64,000 nucleotides of DNA, from assembly GCF_021390245.1 (NCBI RefSeq), contig NZ_JAJUXH010000012.1, positions 124,001-188,000 on the forward strand. Direction: 5' to 3'. The position numbers and the translations under genes are program-made. How positions within the stretch are numbered: position 1 is the first letter of the stretch; each line of letters begins with the position of its first letter. Positions 18,926-28,141 of this stretch are shown piece after piece. Origin of the DNA: Dyadobacter sp. CY323. GTDB lineage: Bacteria; Bacteroidota; Bacteroidia; Cytophagales; Spirosomataceae. The notes below the pieces were generated by a model. The model searched no databases. It was not told the origin of the DNA and saw only the letters and a list, made by a program, of their open reading frames with translations.

Positions 18926-19510
18926 GTGAGTATCAATACTTCGAAGTCGGATTTGTGGAAGGCATTTCAGCGGGGAGATGAAGAAGCGTACAGTGAACTC
19001 TACCGCACACATATCAAGCATATGTACCGGTACGGCATGAGCCTGGTGCCGGTTTCGGAAGCTTTTGTCCTGGACTGCATCCATGATGTATTTATGGAAA
19101 TATGGATGAAACGTGACCGTATCACCGAGCCCGACAACATCAAATTTTATTTATTAAAAGCATTAAAAGTCCGCATACTGCATTTATTTGCCCGCACAGA
19201 ACGCCCCTACGAATCTTTTCACGACAGCAGTTTCAATGAGCTCTGGGAAGAACCATCGACAGAAGAAATATTTTCACAGCAGGAAGAGACGGTTAACCGA
19301 AAGGAATTTGTCGAAAACCTGATCAGTAAACTTCCGCCCCGGCAGCAGGAAGCGATCCGGCTGCGGTTCATCGAAGAACTCGACTACGATCAGATCGGCG
19401 TCCTTTTATCAATCAATCATCAATCCGCCAAAAACCTGATTTTCAGAGCGATAGAGAACATGCGCGGGTGGCTTCTTTCAGCTTTTGTGATTTTTTCGAG
19501 TTTTTTTTAA
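18926..19510 (+). CDS. ECF RNA polymerase sigma factor (sigma-70 family)
   Basis: The product has 194 residues and starts at GTG 18926, since no ATG lies upstream of region 2. Region 2 is seen in GDEEAYSELYRTHIKHMYRYG and DCIHDVFMEIW; region 4 in LPPRQQEAIRLRF and YDQIGVLLSIN. It is followed after 57 bases by a FecR gene and then SusC/SusD, repeating the layout of the set at 3962-10983. The protein ends in a hydrophobic tail (LLSAFVIFSSFF), as do the other two sigma factors here. It should direct transcription of the downstream uptake genes when released from FecR. Confidence 0.92.
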   Translation: MSINTSKSDLWKAFQRGDEEAYSELYRTHIKHMYRYGMSLVPVSEAFVLDCIHDVFMEIWMKRDRITEPDNIKFYLLKALKVRILHLFARTERPYESFHDSSFNELWEEPSTEEIFSQQEETVNRKEFVENLISKLPPRQQEAIRLRFIEELDYDQIGVLLSINHQSAKNLIFRAIENMRGWLLSAFVIFSSFF

Positions 19511-19567
19511 TTTATCTGAGTACGCAAACAAGGTTTTTGTCATCTATTACAAATAAATCTTGTTTCC

Positions 19568-20689
19568 GTGCAACAACCTTACCAATCTTACAGCGCTTCC
19601 GATTTTGTTTGTGATGACCATTTTCTGGCTCATCAGCTCTCCCCTACGGATGAGTCAGAGCAGTTTTGGCATGATTGGCGAATTCAGAATCCTTCACGTG
19701 AGCAGCATTACCACCAGGCTCAGCAGCTGCTGGAAGCGGTCCGGCTGGGACTGAGCGATTATGCAAGAAATTATCTCTCTGAGGAAGCGGAAGCCCGACT
19801 ATTTGACCGCATCCATTCATCGAAATCGCAAATCAAATCCGGGCAACCCGGATTCAAAATCACCCGCAATCCCTGGTTTTTGCGCGGGATCGCGGCGTGT
19901 CTGATATTCGTATTGGCACTGGGTGCCTGGCAGTTGAAAGACAAATGGATGCAGCCTTCTTTGTATAAGCAGCAGGTGACGAATCTCCCGGTGCCGGCGA
20001 TTGAAAAAATCAACGATAAGTCCGCGCCAGAGCTGACAACACTCCCGGACGGTTCGACCGTTGAGCTTTTTCCGGGCAGCCGGCTTAGTTATCCGACAGA
20101 TTTCGGGAAGACGAACCGCACGGTATATCTTCTGGGCAAGGCCCGGTTCGATGTACGTAAAAATCCTCAGAAGCCATTTTATGTGTATTCCAACGAGCTG
20201 GTAACCAAAGTATTAGGAACCGTTTTTTCAGTTGAAGCCTTTGAAAAGGATAATGCGCTAAAAATTGTGGTAGAGCATGGACAGGTGAGTGTTTATCAGC
20301 AAAAGAATCCTGATACTAAATCTGCCCGAACGATTTTACAAGGCGTGCTGCTCAAACCGAACCAGCAGGTCGTGTTCTCCCGCGAAAGCAAGCAGTTCAG
20401 CAAGACGGTCGTTGCCGAGCCGGCGCTGGTAGATGATCGCATTGTCGACAAGAACAGCTTTGTTTTCGAAGAAACGCCGGTTATCGCTGTGTTTGAGCTA
20501 CTTAAAAAAGCGTACGGACTAGATATCATCTATAATGAAGAAATTTTGAAAGGCTGTCAGCTGACGGCGTCGCTTGCAGATGAGCCGGTATTGAAAAAAC
20601 TGGATATCATCACGCAGTCCATAGGTTCAAGTTATGAGATGGTGGAAGGCCAGGTGATCATCGTTTCAAATGGCTGTAAATCGCCATGA
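19568..20689 (+). CDS. FecR family anti-sigma factor
   Basis: The product has 373 residues with a GTG start at 19568. A cytoplasmic N-terminus is followed by one membrane segment (about 103-121), a FecR domain with LPDGSTVELFPGSRLSYP and GKARFDV, and a C-terminal DUF4974-like region. It is longer than the FecR at 4662 mainly through its linker. It presumably sequesters the sigma factor encoded upstream and is relieved by the STN domain of the SusC encoded 155 bases downstream. Confidence 0.92.
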   Translation: MQQPYQSYSASDFVCDDHFLAHQLSPTDESEQFWHDWRIQNPSREQHYHQAQQLLEAVRLGLSDYARNYLSEEAEARLFDRIHSSKSQIKSGQPGFKITRNPWFLRGIAACLIFVLALGAWQLKDKWMQPSLYKQQVTNLPVPAIEKINDKSAPELTTLPDGSTVELFPGSRLSYPTDFGKTNRTVYLLGKARFDVRKNPQKPFYVYSNELVTKVLGTVFSVEAFEKDNALKIVVEHGQVSVYQQKNPDTKSARTILQGVLLKPNQQVVFSRESKQFSKTVVAEPALVDDRIVDKNSFVFEETPVIAVFELLKKAYGLDIIYNEEILKGCQLTASLADEPVLKKLDIITQSIGSSYEMVEGQVIIVSNGCKSP

Positions 20690-20844
20690 CCATTTAGCCC
20701 AATCTCGAAAAAGCATTGAATTAAAGTATCCCTAACCATAAAAGTCAGTTCCGCTCGATCCAATGCCGACCCTGGCATCGGGGCACAGCAACAGCTGTCC
20801 GGGAAAAGTACGTCCCTATTTTTAAACCCAACCAAGAAGGTAAT

Positions 20845-23800
20845 ATGAAAAAAAGTATCCCTTTATTATTCAAAGTTTCGCTGGTACAAGTCTTTATTGC
20901 CCTCACTTTCGCGAGTTTGTCCTGGGCCACCCACGTTTCTGCGCAGGAAGTGCTCGAACGGCGACTATCCATTCAAATGCAGGGTGAGAAGGTCAAGAAT
21001 GTGCTGAGCAGGATCGAGTCACTGACAAAGGTGAAGTTTTCTTACAGTCCGCAGATCGTGCAGTCGAACCGGAAAGTCTCCATTGAACTACGAAATGCAA
21101 CCCTCGCGCAAGTGCTGGATAAGTTATCCCTGACGCTGGGACTTACTTATGATGTGAGTGGCAACCAGATCATCCTGAAAAACCTGCCGGCTGTCCGGTC
21201 GGATATTCAGCCGGCCGACAACGAACCGTTGACAAAACCGATGCAAACCAAACAGGCGGACAGGCAGATCAAAGGAAAAGTGACGGATGAAAAAGGGGAA
21301 GTACTGCCGGGAGCCAACGTACTGCTTAAAGGGACCACGACAGGTACGACTACCGACTCGGAGGGAAATTTCTCACTGAATGTCGGAGACGCCGGCACGC
21401 TGGTCATTTCGTCGATCGGCTACAACGAACAGCAGGTTGTGCTGGATGCGAGGTCAACTTACGACATCCGGCTGAAAGCGGATATTAAGGCGCTCAACGA
21501 GGTGGTCGTGATCGGGTACGGGGCGCAGTCGCGAAAGACGCTCGCGACTGCCGTGGCAAAAGTGGAAGGAAAAATGATCGGTTCGCAGCCGGTAGGTACT
21601 CCCGGCGAAGCTCTTGCCGCGCTGGCCTCCGGCGTGCAGGTGCAATCCGACCGCGGGGGCACGCCCGGCGCAGCGCCTACCATCCGGATCCGTGGAGTGG
21701 GATCTCTGGGTACTAACAGTACGCCGCTTTATGTCGTGGATGGTTATCCGCTGCAGGATGCCAGCCAGTTTAACCTCATCAACCCGCGGGATATCGAGTC
21801 CATGGAAATCCTGAAAGATGCAGCGTCAGCGGCCATTTACGGGTCCCGAGCGGCAAATGGAGTCGTTATTGTCACGACAAGACGTGGGAAAGCAGGTAAA
21901 ACCAGCTTTAATTTTTCAGCTTACACGGGTATTCAGCAGATCAGCAAAAAAGTGGATGTGCTCAACCGGGATGAATACATAGAACATGCCGGCTACATTG
22001 GCCGGCTCAGAAATCTGTCTGTTCCATTGTCATTCACTGCAAACCCAGATAGTCTCCCTGATACCGACTGGCAGGATGAGATCTACCGTCTTGCACCTAT
22101 GTCAAACTATGAAATTTCGGCAACCGGTGGCAGTGAAAAAGTCCGTTTTGCCATTTCCGGTGCCTATTTCAAACAGGACGGTGTTTTAAAAGGCACTTCG
22201 TACCAGCGCTATAATGTGCGGTTCAACCTGGATGCAGACCTCAGCTCGAAGCTCCGGATCGGGGTATCGATCGCGCCTTCGTATTCACGGCAATTTCAGC
22301 AGCAGGCTGCGGGGCAGTTCAGTGGTTCAAACAGCAGCGAGACGAATGGAACGCGCACTGTTCCCAGCGCGGTGATTTCTGCGATCAACATGCCTCCGAC
22401 GATCCCGGCTTATTTGCCAAATGGGGATTACGCGCAGGGTTTTAATGGAAATACAACCCCGAGCGGAACGCCGTTTTACCAGCCTAACCTGTTTAATCCG
22501 CTGGCTGTTATAGAGCTTAATAAAAACCGATATAAAAACTACCGCCTATTCGGAAACAGCTACCTTGAATTCGAGCCCATTACAAATCTGAAACTGAAAA
22601 CTTCCGTAGGCTCAACCATGAATATTACGGACCAGTATTCCTACATTCCGGCCACCATGGCCAGCGAACAGGCGCCTACTGCCAATGCATCTAACCCGGT
22701 ACTGGGCCAGATTTATTCCAGGGAAGCCCAGAATGTGGGCATCGACTGGCTTTGGGAAAACACGGCTTCTTATAACAAAGGGGTTGGCGGTCATAATTTT
22801 TCACTGCTGGCGTTGTATTCCGTCCAAAAATTCCAGTCGAAAGCTACGGCTGTCCTGGGAAGGGCTGGTAGCTTTACAACGGACGTGCTGCAAAATCCGC
22901 TGGCATCGCCCGATCTGGTCGGCCAGCTGGATTACGATCAGAACGCATTCCTTTCCTACGGCGGGCGGCTCATGTATGATTATAAAAGTAAATACCTTTT
23001 TTCGGCTGCATTACGCCGGGACGCATCCTCCCGTTTTGGCCCGAACAATCGTTTTGCAACATTTCCTTCCTTCTCGGCCGGCTGGCGCATTTCCGAAGAA
23101 AAATTCATGGAATCGCTTGCTAATGTGCTGAATGAGCTGAAAATCAGGGCGAGTTATGGAGAAACCGGGAATGCCAATATCGGGAGTTTTACCTGGGCCA
23201 ACAGAATGGCGGGCAGCAATTACAGTTTCGGGCAAACCCGCGCTTTTGGGTATGAACAAAATGGTTTCGTCAATTACGACCTGACCTGGGAGAAAAACAG
23301 CCAGGCAGACATTGGTCTGGAAGCAGGGTTTCTGGGAGATAAATTTTCCATATCCATTGACTATTACGACCGGAAAGCGAAAGGAATGCTTTTTCAAAAA
23401 GATCTGCCGGGCATCGTAGGCAGCGCGACCAGTTTCCGCACGAACCTGGGAAGTCTCCAGAACCGCGGGCTTGAACTTTCGGCGAAAGCGAACTTGCGGT
23501 TAGGCGCTGTACTGTGGTCGATCGACGGCAATATCTCCGGGAACCGAAGCAAAGTACTTGATCTGGGCGGCCCCGCTTTCCTCACTCCCCAGGCGTCTAT
23601 CGGAGGCTGGAACAATGTGTACCAGGTACGGGTGGGCGATCCGCTGGGAAATATGTATGGGTTTGAAGTCGAAGGTATTTTCAAAACTGCGGAAGACCTT
23701 AAAAACCATGCACAGTACACCACCGGTGATAAGGTCGGGAACTGGATGATCAAAGATCAGAATGGCGATAACAAAATCGACGAGTCCGACCGGACACTGG

Positions 23801-24321
23801 TGGGCAAAGGTGTCCCGAGTTTCATTTACGGGATGTCGCATTCGGTGCAATACAAGAATTTCGATCTCAGTGTAATCATTCAGGGTGTGCAGGGCGCGAG
23901 CCTGATCAACGGAAACCTGCGTCATAATTTCGGTACCGTCAATTTCAATACCGTCCCGATGTACTTCCGGAATATGTTCGATCCTGCCAATCCGGACCGG
24001 GATGTGGAATTTCCAATGGCCGGTGCGGGAGGAATCGCCCCCAACAACAATCTGACAAACCGCCAGGTTTTTGATGCCTCATTTCTCAGGGTCCGGAATG
24101 TGACGATAGGCTTCAACCTGCCCGCAACCATTCTGAAAACCATTGGATTACAATCACTGCGCATTTACGCATCAGGCCAGAACCTGTTCACTTTTACAAA
24201 ATACACCTGGTATAATCCCGAGACCAATGTAAACGTCGACGCTCCGGTGCAGATCGGCATCGACCAGGGCACGTATCCTGCAACGCGCACCTATACATTA
24301 GGATTGAACATTGGCTTTTAA
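20845..24321 (+). CDS. SusC/RagA family TonB-linked outer membrane protein with STN domain
   Basis: The product has 1158 residues. The signal region ends near SWATHVSAQE. The STN domain follows (about 38-112), then a carboxypeptidase-regulatory-like domain (about 132-210), the SusC signature NEVVVIGYGAQS, a plug with EILKDAASAAIYGSRAANG, and a barrel ending in LNIGF. An AAGAAGG stretch just before the ATG resembles a ribosome binding site, which is uncommon in this window. It is the transporter half of the second sigma/FecR-controlled uptake system. Confidence 0.96.
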   Translation: MKKSIPLLFKVSLVQVFIALTFASLSWATHVSAQEVLERRLSIQMQGEKVKNVLSRIESLTKVKFSYSPQIVQSNRKVSIELRNATLAQVLDKLSLTLGLTYDVSGNQIILKNLPAVRSDIQPADNEPLTKPMQTKQADRQIKGKVTDEKGEVLPGANVLLKGTTTGTTTDSEGNFSLNVGDAGTLVISSIGYNEQQVVLDARSTYDIRLKADIKALNEVVVIGYGAQSRKTLATAVAKVEGKMIGSQPVGTPGEALAALASGVQVQSDRGGTPGAAPTIRIRGVGSLGTNSTPLYVVDGYPLQDASQFNLINPRDIESMEILKDAASAAIYGSRAANGVVIVTTRRGKAGKTSFNFSAYTGIQQISKKVDVLNRDEYIEHAGYIGRLRNLSVPLSFTANPDSLPDTDWQDEIYRLAPMSNYEISATGGSEKVRFAISGAYFKQDGVLKGTSYQRYNVRFNLDADLSSKLRIGVSIAPSYSRQFQQQAAGQFSGSNSSETNGTRTVPSAVISAINMPPTIPAYLPNGDYAQGFNGNTTPSGTPFYQPNLFNPLAVIELNKNRYKNYRLFGNSYLEFEPITNLKLKTSVGSTMNITDQYSYIPATMASEQAPTANASNPVLGQIYSREAQNVGIDWLWENTASYNKGVGGHNFSLLALYSVQKFQSKATAVLGRAGSFTTDVLQNPLASPDLVGQLDYDQNAFLSYGGRLMYDYKSKYLFSAALRRDASSRFGPNNRFATFPSFSAGWRISEEKFMESLANVLNELKIRASYGETGNANIGSFTWANRMAGSNYSFGQTRAFGYEQNGFVNYDLTWEKNSQADIGLEAGFLGDKFSISIDYYDRKAKGMLFQKDLPGIVGSATSFRTNLGSLQNRGLELSAKANLRLGAVLWSIDGNISGNRSKVLDLGGPAFLTPQASIGGWNNVYQVRVGDPLGNMYGFEVEGIFKTAEDLKNHAQYTTGDKVGNWMIKDQNGDNKIDESDRTLVGKGVPSFIYGMSHSVQYKNFDLSVIIQGVQGASLINGNLRHNFGTVNFNTVPMYFRNMFDPANPDRDVEFPMAGAGGIAPNNNLTNRQVFDASFLRVRNVTIGFNLPATILKTIGLQSLRIYASGQNLFTFTKYTWYNPETNVNVDAPVQIGIDQGTYPATRTYTLGLNIGF

Positions 24322-24357
24322 TACATGGAAACCCATCATTTATCGAAATTGAAGCGT

Positions 24358-25794
24358 ATGAAAATTCATAAATTAGTACTGGCAGCTTCCCTTTTTGTAG
24401 CCAGCAGCTGCGGGAAAGATTTCGTAGATCTCAACCCGCAAGATGTCATCCCGGTCGGGGGATTTTATAAAACCGAATCCGATATCAAATCCGCATTGAC
24501 GGGTACTTATGGATATTTACGGGGGATTTATAATGGGTACTGGCAGTTTTTCGAATTGCCTTCCGACAACACGCAAACGTTCACTGAAAGTGAATCTGGA
24601 AGCGGCGGTTTGGATAAACTGACCTACCAGCCTGTTACCACCAACGTTTCTTCCGGCTGGAACAGCATGTACCACGCCATCGCCGATTGCAACGCCATTC
24701 TCGACCGGATCGGGCCGGTAACCATGGCCGAGGCGAACCGTAGCCGCTACATCGCAGAAGCGAAATTCATCCGTGCGCTGATGTATTTCAATCTGGTGCG
24801 AATGTACGGCGGCGTTCCATTGATCCTGAAACAGATTGAAACAGAGGCCGAAGCCTACACGTATATCCGGAGTACCGAGGCAGAGGTTTATGCACAGATT
24901 GAAAAAGACCTGGCCGGGGCGGAAACCGTTTTACCTCTCCGGTATGGCACTGCCGACGTAGGCCGGGCCACAGCAGGTGCAGCCAAAGCACTGCTGGGCA
25001 AGGTATATCTTCAGCAAAAGAAATGGGTTCCTGCCGAATCGAAATTGGCGGAGGTCATCGCACTGGACGTTTACAAGATTTTGCCTACTGTTAATGCCGT
25101 TTTTGGTGTGGGGAATGACAACAATGCTGAGATTATTTTTTCAATACAATACCTCGGCGGCGGGTTTGGAGAAGGTAACTCATTTGCACACGCTTTTGCC
25201 CCGCAGACATCGGGGTCATCCATTGTAAGCGTGGTGGCGTCCAGTACCAACATCGGCACCCAGGATCTGTACGACTCATTTGCAGCCGGGGATTTGCGCC
25301 GGGATGCATTTCTAGGGGTTTTTCAAAATGGTAAAAACCCTAACATTTATTATTGGGCCAAAAAATTCGTCTACAACATTAACCAGCAAAATGAAGGCAG
25401 TAACGATTGGCCGGTAATCCGCTATGCCGACGTGCTGCTGATGTACGCCGAAGCTTTGAACAATAACAACAAGACTACCGAGGCGCTTACGCAGGTGAAT
25501 GTCATTAGGAAAAGGGCGGGGCTACCGGTATTGGCGGGCTTATCCAAAGAGGCCACCCAGCTTGCCATTGAAGCCGAGCGAAGAGCGGAGTTGTGTTTTG
25601 AGGGACACCGCTGGCCGGACCTCATCCGCTGGGGAAAGGAAGTGTCCACGATGCAGGCATTCAAAGCAAAATACACGGCCATCGACCCTCTCCTGGCTAA
25701 TATGAATGTAACTGCGGACAAGAAGTTGCTGCCGATTCCGCTCCGGGAAATCAACCTGAACCCGAAACTGACCCAGAATCCCGGTTATAACTAA
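24358..25794 (+). CDS. SusD/RagB family glycan-binding lipoprotein
   Basis: The product has 478 residues. The ATG at 24358 was preferred over the in-frame ATG at 24325 because it places the lipobox VASSC (Cys18) at the usual distance from the start. The body has SusD hallmarks such as FIRALMYFNLVRMYGGVP, the IRYADVLLMYAEALN helix and the final NPKLTQNPGYN. It pairs with the SusC encoded 36 bases upstream. Confidence 0.95.
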   Translation: MKIHKLVLAASLFVASSCGKDFVDLNPQDVIPVGGFYKTESDIKSALTGTYGYLRGIYNGYWQFFELPSDNTQTFTESESGSGGLDKLTYQPVTTNVSSGWNSMYHAIADCNAILDRIGPVTMAEANRSRYIAEAKFIRALMYFNLVRMYGGVPLILKQIETEAEAYTYIRSTEAEVYAQIEKDLAGAETVLPLRYGTADVGRATAGAAKALLGKVYLQQKKWVPAESKLAEVIALDVYKILPTVNAVFGVGNDNNAEIIFSIQYLGGGFGEGNSFAHAFAPQTSGSSIVSVVASSTNIGTQDLYDSFAAGDLRRDAFLGVFQNGKNPNIYYWAKKFVYNINQQNEGSNDWPVIRYADVLLMYAEALNNNNKTTEALTQVNVIRKRAGLPVLAGLSKEATQLAIEAERRAELCFEGHRWPDLIRWGKEVSTMQAFKAKYTAIDPLLANMNVTADKKLLPIPLREINLNPKLTQNPGYN

Positions 25795-25838
25795 GAAGCA
25801 GCGATTATTCAGCCAACCCATTGTTTAGAATCAAAAAT

Positions 25839-27305
25839 ATGGCCTTACTTAATGAAGAAATATCACGCAGGAATTTTTTCCGCTCGGCATCCACGTTCGC
25901 CGGCGCGGCGATCGTTCCCGGCCTGAACCAGCAGGAACTGGCATCCGAGGGCTTTGATGAAACGGCTTATTTTAAAGAACCGTCGGTCAACCTGCCCGTT
26001 AAAGGGGATGTGGACGTGCTGGTGTGCGGGGCTGGCCCGGCTGGCGTGGCCGCCGCGATCACGGCAGCACGCTCGGGCGCAAAAACGCAGCTGATCGAAC
26101 TGGCCGGCTGCCTCGGGGGCGTCTGGACTGCCGGATTGCTTACCTGGATCTTTGATTTTGATAAACCGGGCATTACCCGTGAGATCGTGAGCAAGCTCGA
26201 CGAGCGCAATGCACGGTCTAAATATGGGAATGAGCCGGCCAAAAACTTTGTGTATGCGCCTGAGGCGATGAAAATCCTTTTGGAAGAAATGTGCGCCGAA
26301 GCGGGTGTTGAATTTGTGCTCCATACCCGCGTCGCGGCGGCCTACAAGGATAACAAGCGGCTAACTACCGTGGTGACCGAATCCAAATCGGGGCGGCATG
26401 CCTGGCGCGCGAAGGTATTCATCGATGCCACCGGCGACGGCGATGTAGGCGCATTTGCAGGAAATGGCTGGGAAACCGGATTTGCTACCGATCAGGAATG
26501 CCCCTGCCAGCCGCTGACACTGAATGCATTGGCTATCGTGAAAGACGCCAGTGCGATCCGGGATTACATTTCATTTTATGAGTTTAAAGATGAAAGCGGC
26601 GAGCTCAAATTTGGGACGCACCATGGCCAGGCGTCGGCGAGACTGATGAAAGAGATCAACCGGGCGGGGCTGAAACCATCTTACGGGCGACCTACCATTT
26701 TTCAGATCAGCGGGAACCTGGTCATGCTCATGTTAAATCATGAATACAATGTCCGGGCTTTCAATGCCGACGAAGTTTCCCAGGCAACGATACGCGCCAG
26801 GGCTGAAATTGACCGGATTGTGAGAGGATTAAATAGTCTGGGCGGAGTTTGGGAAGGCATGCAGATCGCCTACTCCGCGGAGCAGATCGGTATCCGGGAC
26901 GGCAGGCGTCTTCATGGAAGATACCGGGTTACCAAAAAAGATGTACTCACCGGTTCCAAACACGCCGATGGTGTGACCAACCCTACTTTTAATGCAGACA
27001 TCCACAGCGCCGATCTTGACAACAACCATTCCGGCGGACCAATCCAGATCTTCAAGGTAGCGCCCTATGTGATCCCACTCAGGTCGCTGATCGCGCGGGA
27101 CGTGGACGGGCTGATGATGGCCGGACGCTGTATTAGCGGTGATTCCACGGCGCATGCAAGTTACCGCGTCACAGGAAATGCGGTGGCGATGGGCGAAGCT
27201 GCCGGCTGCGTAGCTGCCATTGCGGCCAAAAGCAAGCGAATGCCGCACGATGTAAACTGGAAAGAAGCGGAGGATTTTTTAACAAAACTCGGCATGAGAG
27301 AGTGA
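25839..27305 (+). CDS. FAD-dependent oxidoreductase with Tat-type signal
   Basis: The product has 488 residues. The ATG at 25839 is preferred over a TTG at 25821. Residues 9-15 (SRRNFFR) and the following hydrophobic stretch match a twin-arginine signal, consistent with export of a folded flavoprotein. The dinucleotide-binding glycines are in CGAGPAG (about 63-69), and DATGDGD follows later, as in the intact module of the first gene. Family members (FAD_oxidored) catalyse dehydrogenation of varied substrates. It follows susD by 44 bases and leads a group of FISUMP protein, rhamnosidase and SGAT protein, so a role in oxidising a sugar of the imported glycan is plausible but unproven. Confidence 0.88.
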   Translation: MALLNEEISRRNFFRSASTFAGAAIVPGLNQQELASEGFDETAYFKEPSVNLPVKGDVDVLVCGAGPAGVAAAITAARSGAKTQLIELAGCLGGVWTAGLLTWIFDFDKPGITREIVSKLDERNARSKYGNEPAKNFVYAPEAMKILLEEMCAEAGVEFVLHTRVAAAYKDNKRLTTVVTESKSGRHAWRAKVFIDATGDGDVGAFAGNGWETGFATDQECPCQPLTLNALAIVKDASAIRDYISFYEFKDESGELKFGTHHGQASARLMKEINRAGLKPSYGRPTIFQISGNLVMLMLNHEYNVRAFNADEVSQATIRARAEIDRIVRGLNSLGGVWEGMQIAYSAEQIGIRDGRRLHGRYRVTKKDVLTGSKHADGVTNPTFNADIHSADLDNNHSGGPIQIFKVAPYVIPLRSLIARDVDGLMMAGRCISGDSTAHASYRVTGNAVAMGEAAGCVAAIAAKSKRMPHDVNWKEAEDFLTKLGMRE

Positions 27306-27355
27306 TCAGGATATTGATTATCAGGCAGATAGTTGGTTTAATTAATGATGTTTAA

Positions 27356-28102
27356 ATGATGAAATCAAAGATATATTCCCTGATCCTGGGCCTTTTTTAC
27401 TTTCCAGTTTCAGTTGCGACGCTACACGCGCAGAGTGAGTTTGCCGGTCAGAAAACCAGCTTACCCGAATCTAAAATAGTCAAAGGAGCTGACGGGAAAT
27501 TTTCCGACAAGCGGGATGGGAAAAGTTACAAAACCATCACGATCGGAGAACAGGTTTGGATGGCGGAAAATCTCGACTATCAATCCAAAACAGGATCATG
27601 GAGCTACGACAACGACCCTAAAAATGCCAAAACGTACGGAAGGTTATATAATTGGGAAACGGCAAAGAATGTCTGCCCGAGCGGCTGGCATCTGCCGGGC
27701 GACGATGAATGGAAAGCGATGGAAATTTACCTCGGCATGAAGCCTACCCAGGCAAATGTGGACCGCTACCGCGGTACCGATCAGGGAGGAAAGCTCCGAA
27801 GTACGGGGACGATCGAGGCGGGTGACGGGCTGTGGGCGGCGCCTAACAAGCTGGCATCCAACGAGAGCGGTTTTTCGGCAATCCCGGGCGGTAACCTGGA
27901 AGCGGACAGTACTTTTCTTTTAAAAGGCCATTATGGCTTTTGGTGGACATCTACAGAAAATTCATCCCGCAACGCCTGGTATCGCTTCTTGTCTTTTATG
28001 GATCCGGAGGTGATCCGCTATCCTACTTCCAAAAATCTGGGATTTAGTGTTCGGTGTGTAAGGGATTCATCTCAAAAAACAGGTCAGGGAAGTGGGAAAT
28101 GA
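27356..28102 (+). CDS. FISUMP domain-containing exported protein
   Basis: The product has 248 residues and a signal peptide. It carries the Fibrobacter succinogenes major paralogous domain, recognised by DGKSYKTITIGEQVWMAENL, YGRLYNWETA, CPSGWHLPGDDEW and the final GFSVRCVRD. The domain is common in secreted and surface proteins of this phylum and resembles a C-type-lectin-like fold; its function is not established. Here it stands between an oxidoreductase and a rhamnosidase in the same direction, with short gaps of 50 and 39 bases, so it is probably co-transcribed and could help substrate binding. Confidence 0.85.
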   Translation: MMKSKIYSLILGLFYFPVSVATLHAQSEFAGQKTSLPESKIVKGADGKFSDKRDGKSYKTITIGEQVWMAENLDYQSKTGSWSYDNDPKNAKTYGRLYNWETAKNVCPSGWHLPGDDEWKAMEIYLGMKPTQANVDRYRGTDQGGKLRSTGTIEAGDGLWAAPNKLASNESGFSAIPGGNLEADSTFLLKGHYGFWWTSTENSSRNAWYRFLSFMDPEVIRYPTSKNLGFSVRCVRDSSQKTGQGSGK

Positions 28103-28141
28103 CAGATCCACTACCCTATATTTTTCTACTGCCTCTTTTTT

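Noticed and set aside
24325..24357. Upstream ATG for the second susD
   Set aside because: It would add 11 residues before a standard lipoprotein signal; the internal ATG at 24358 places the lipobox at the usual distance.
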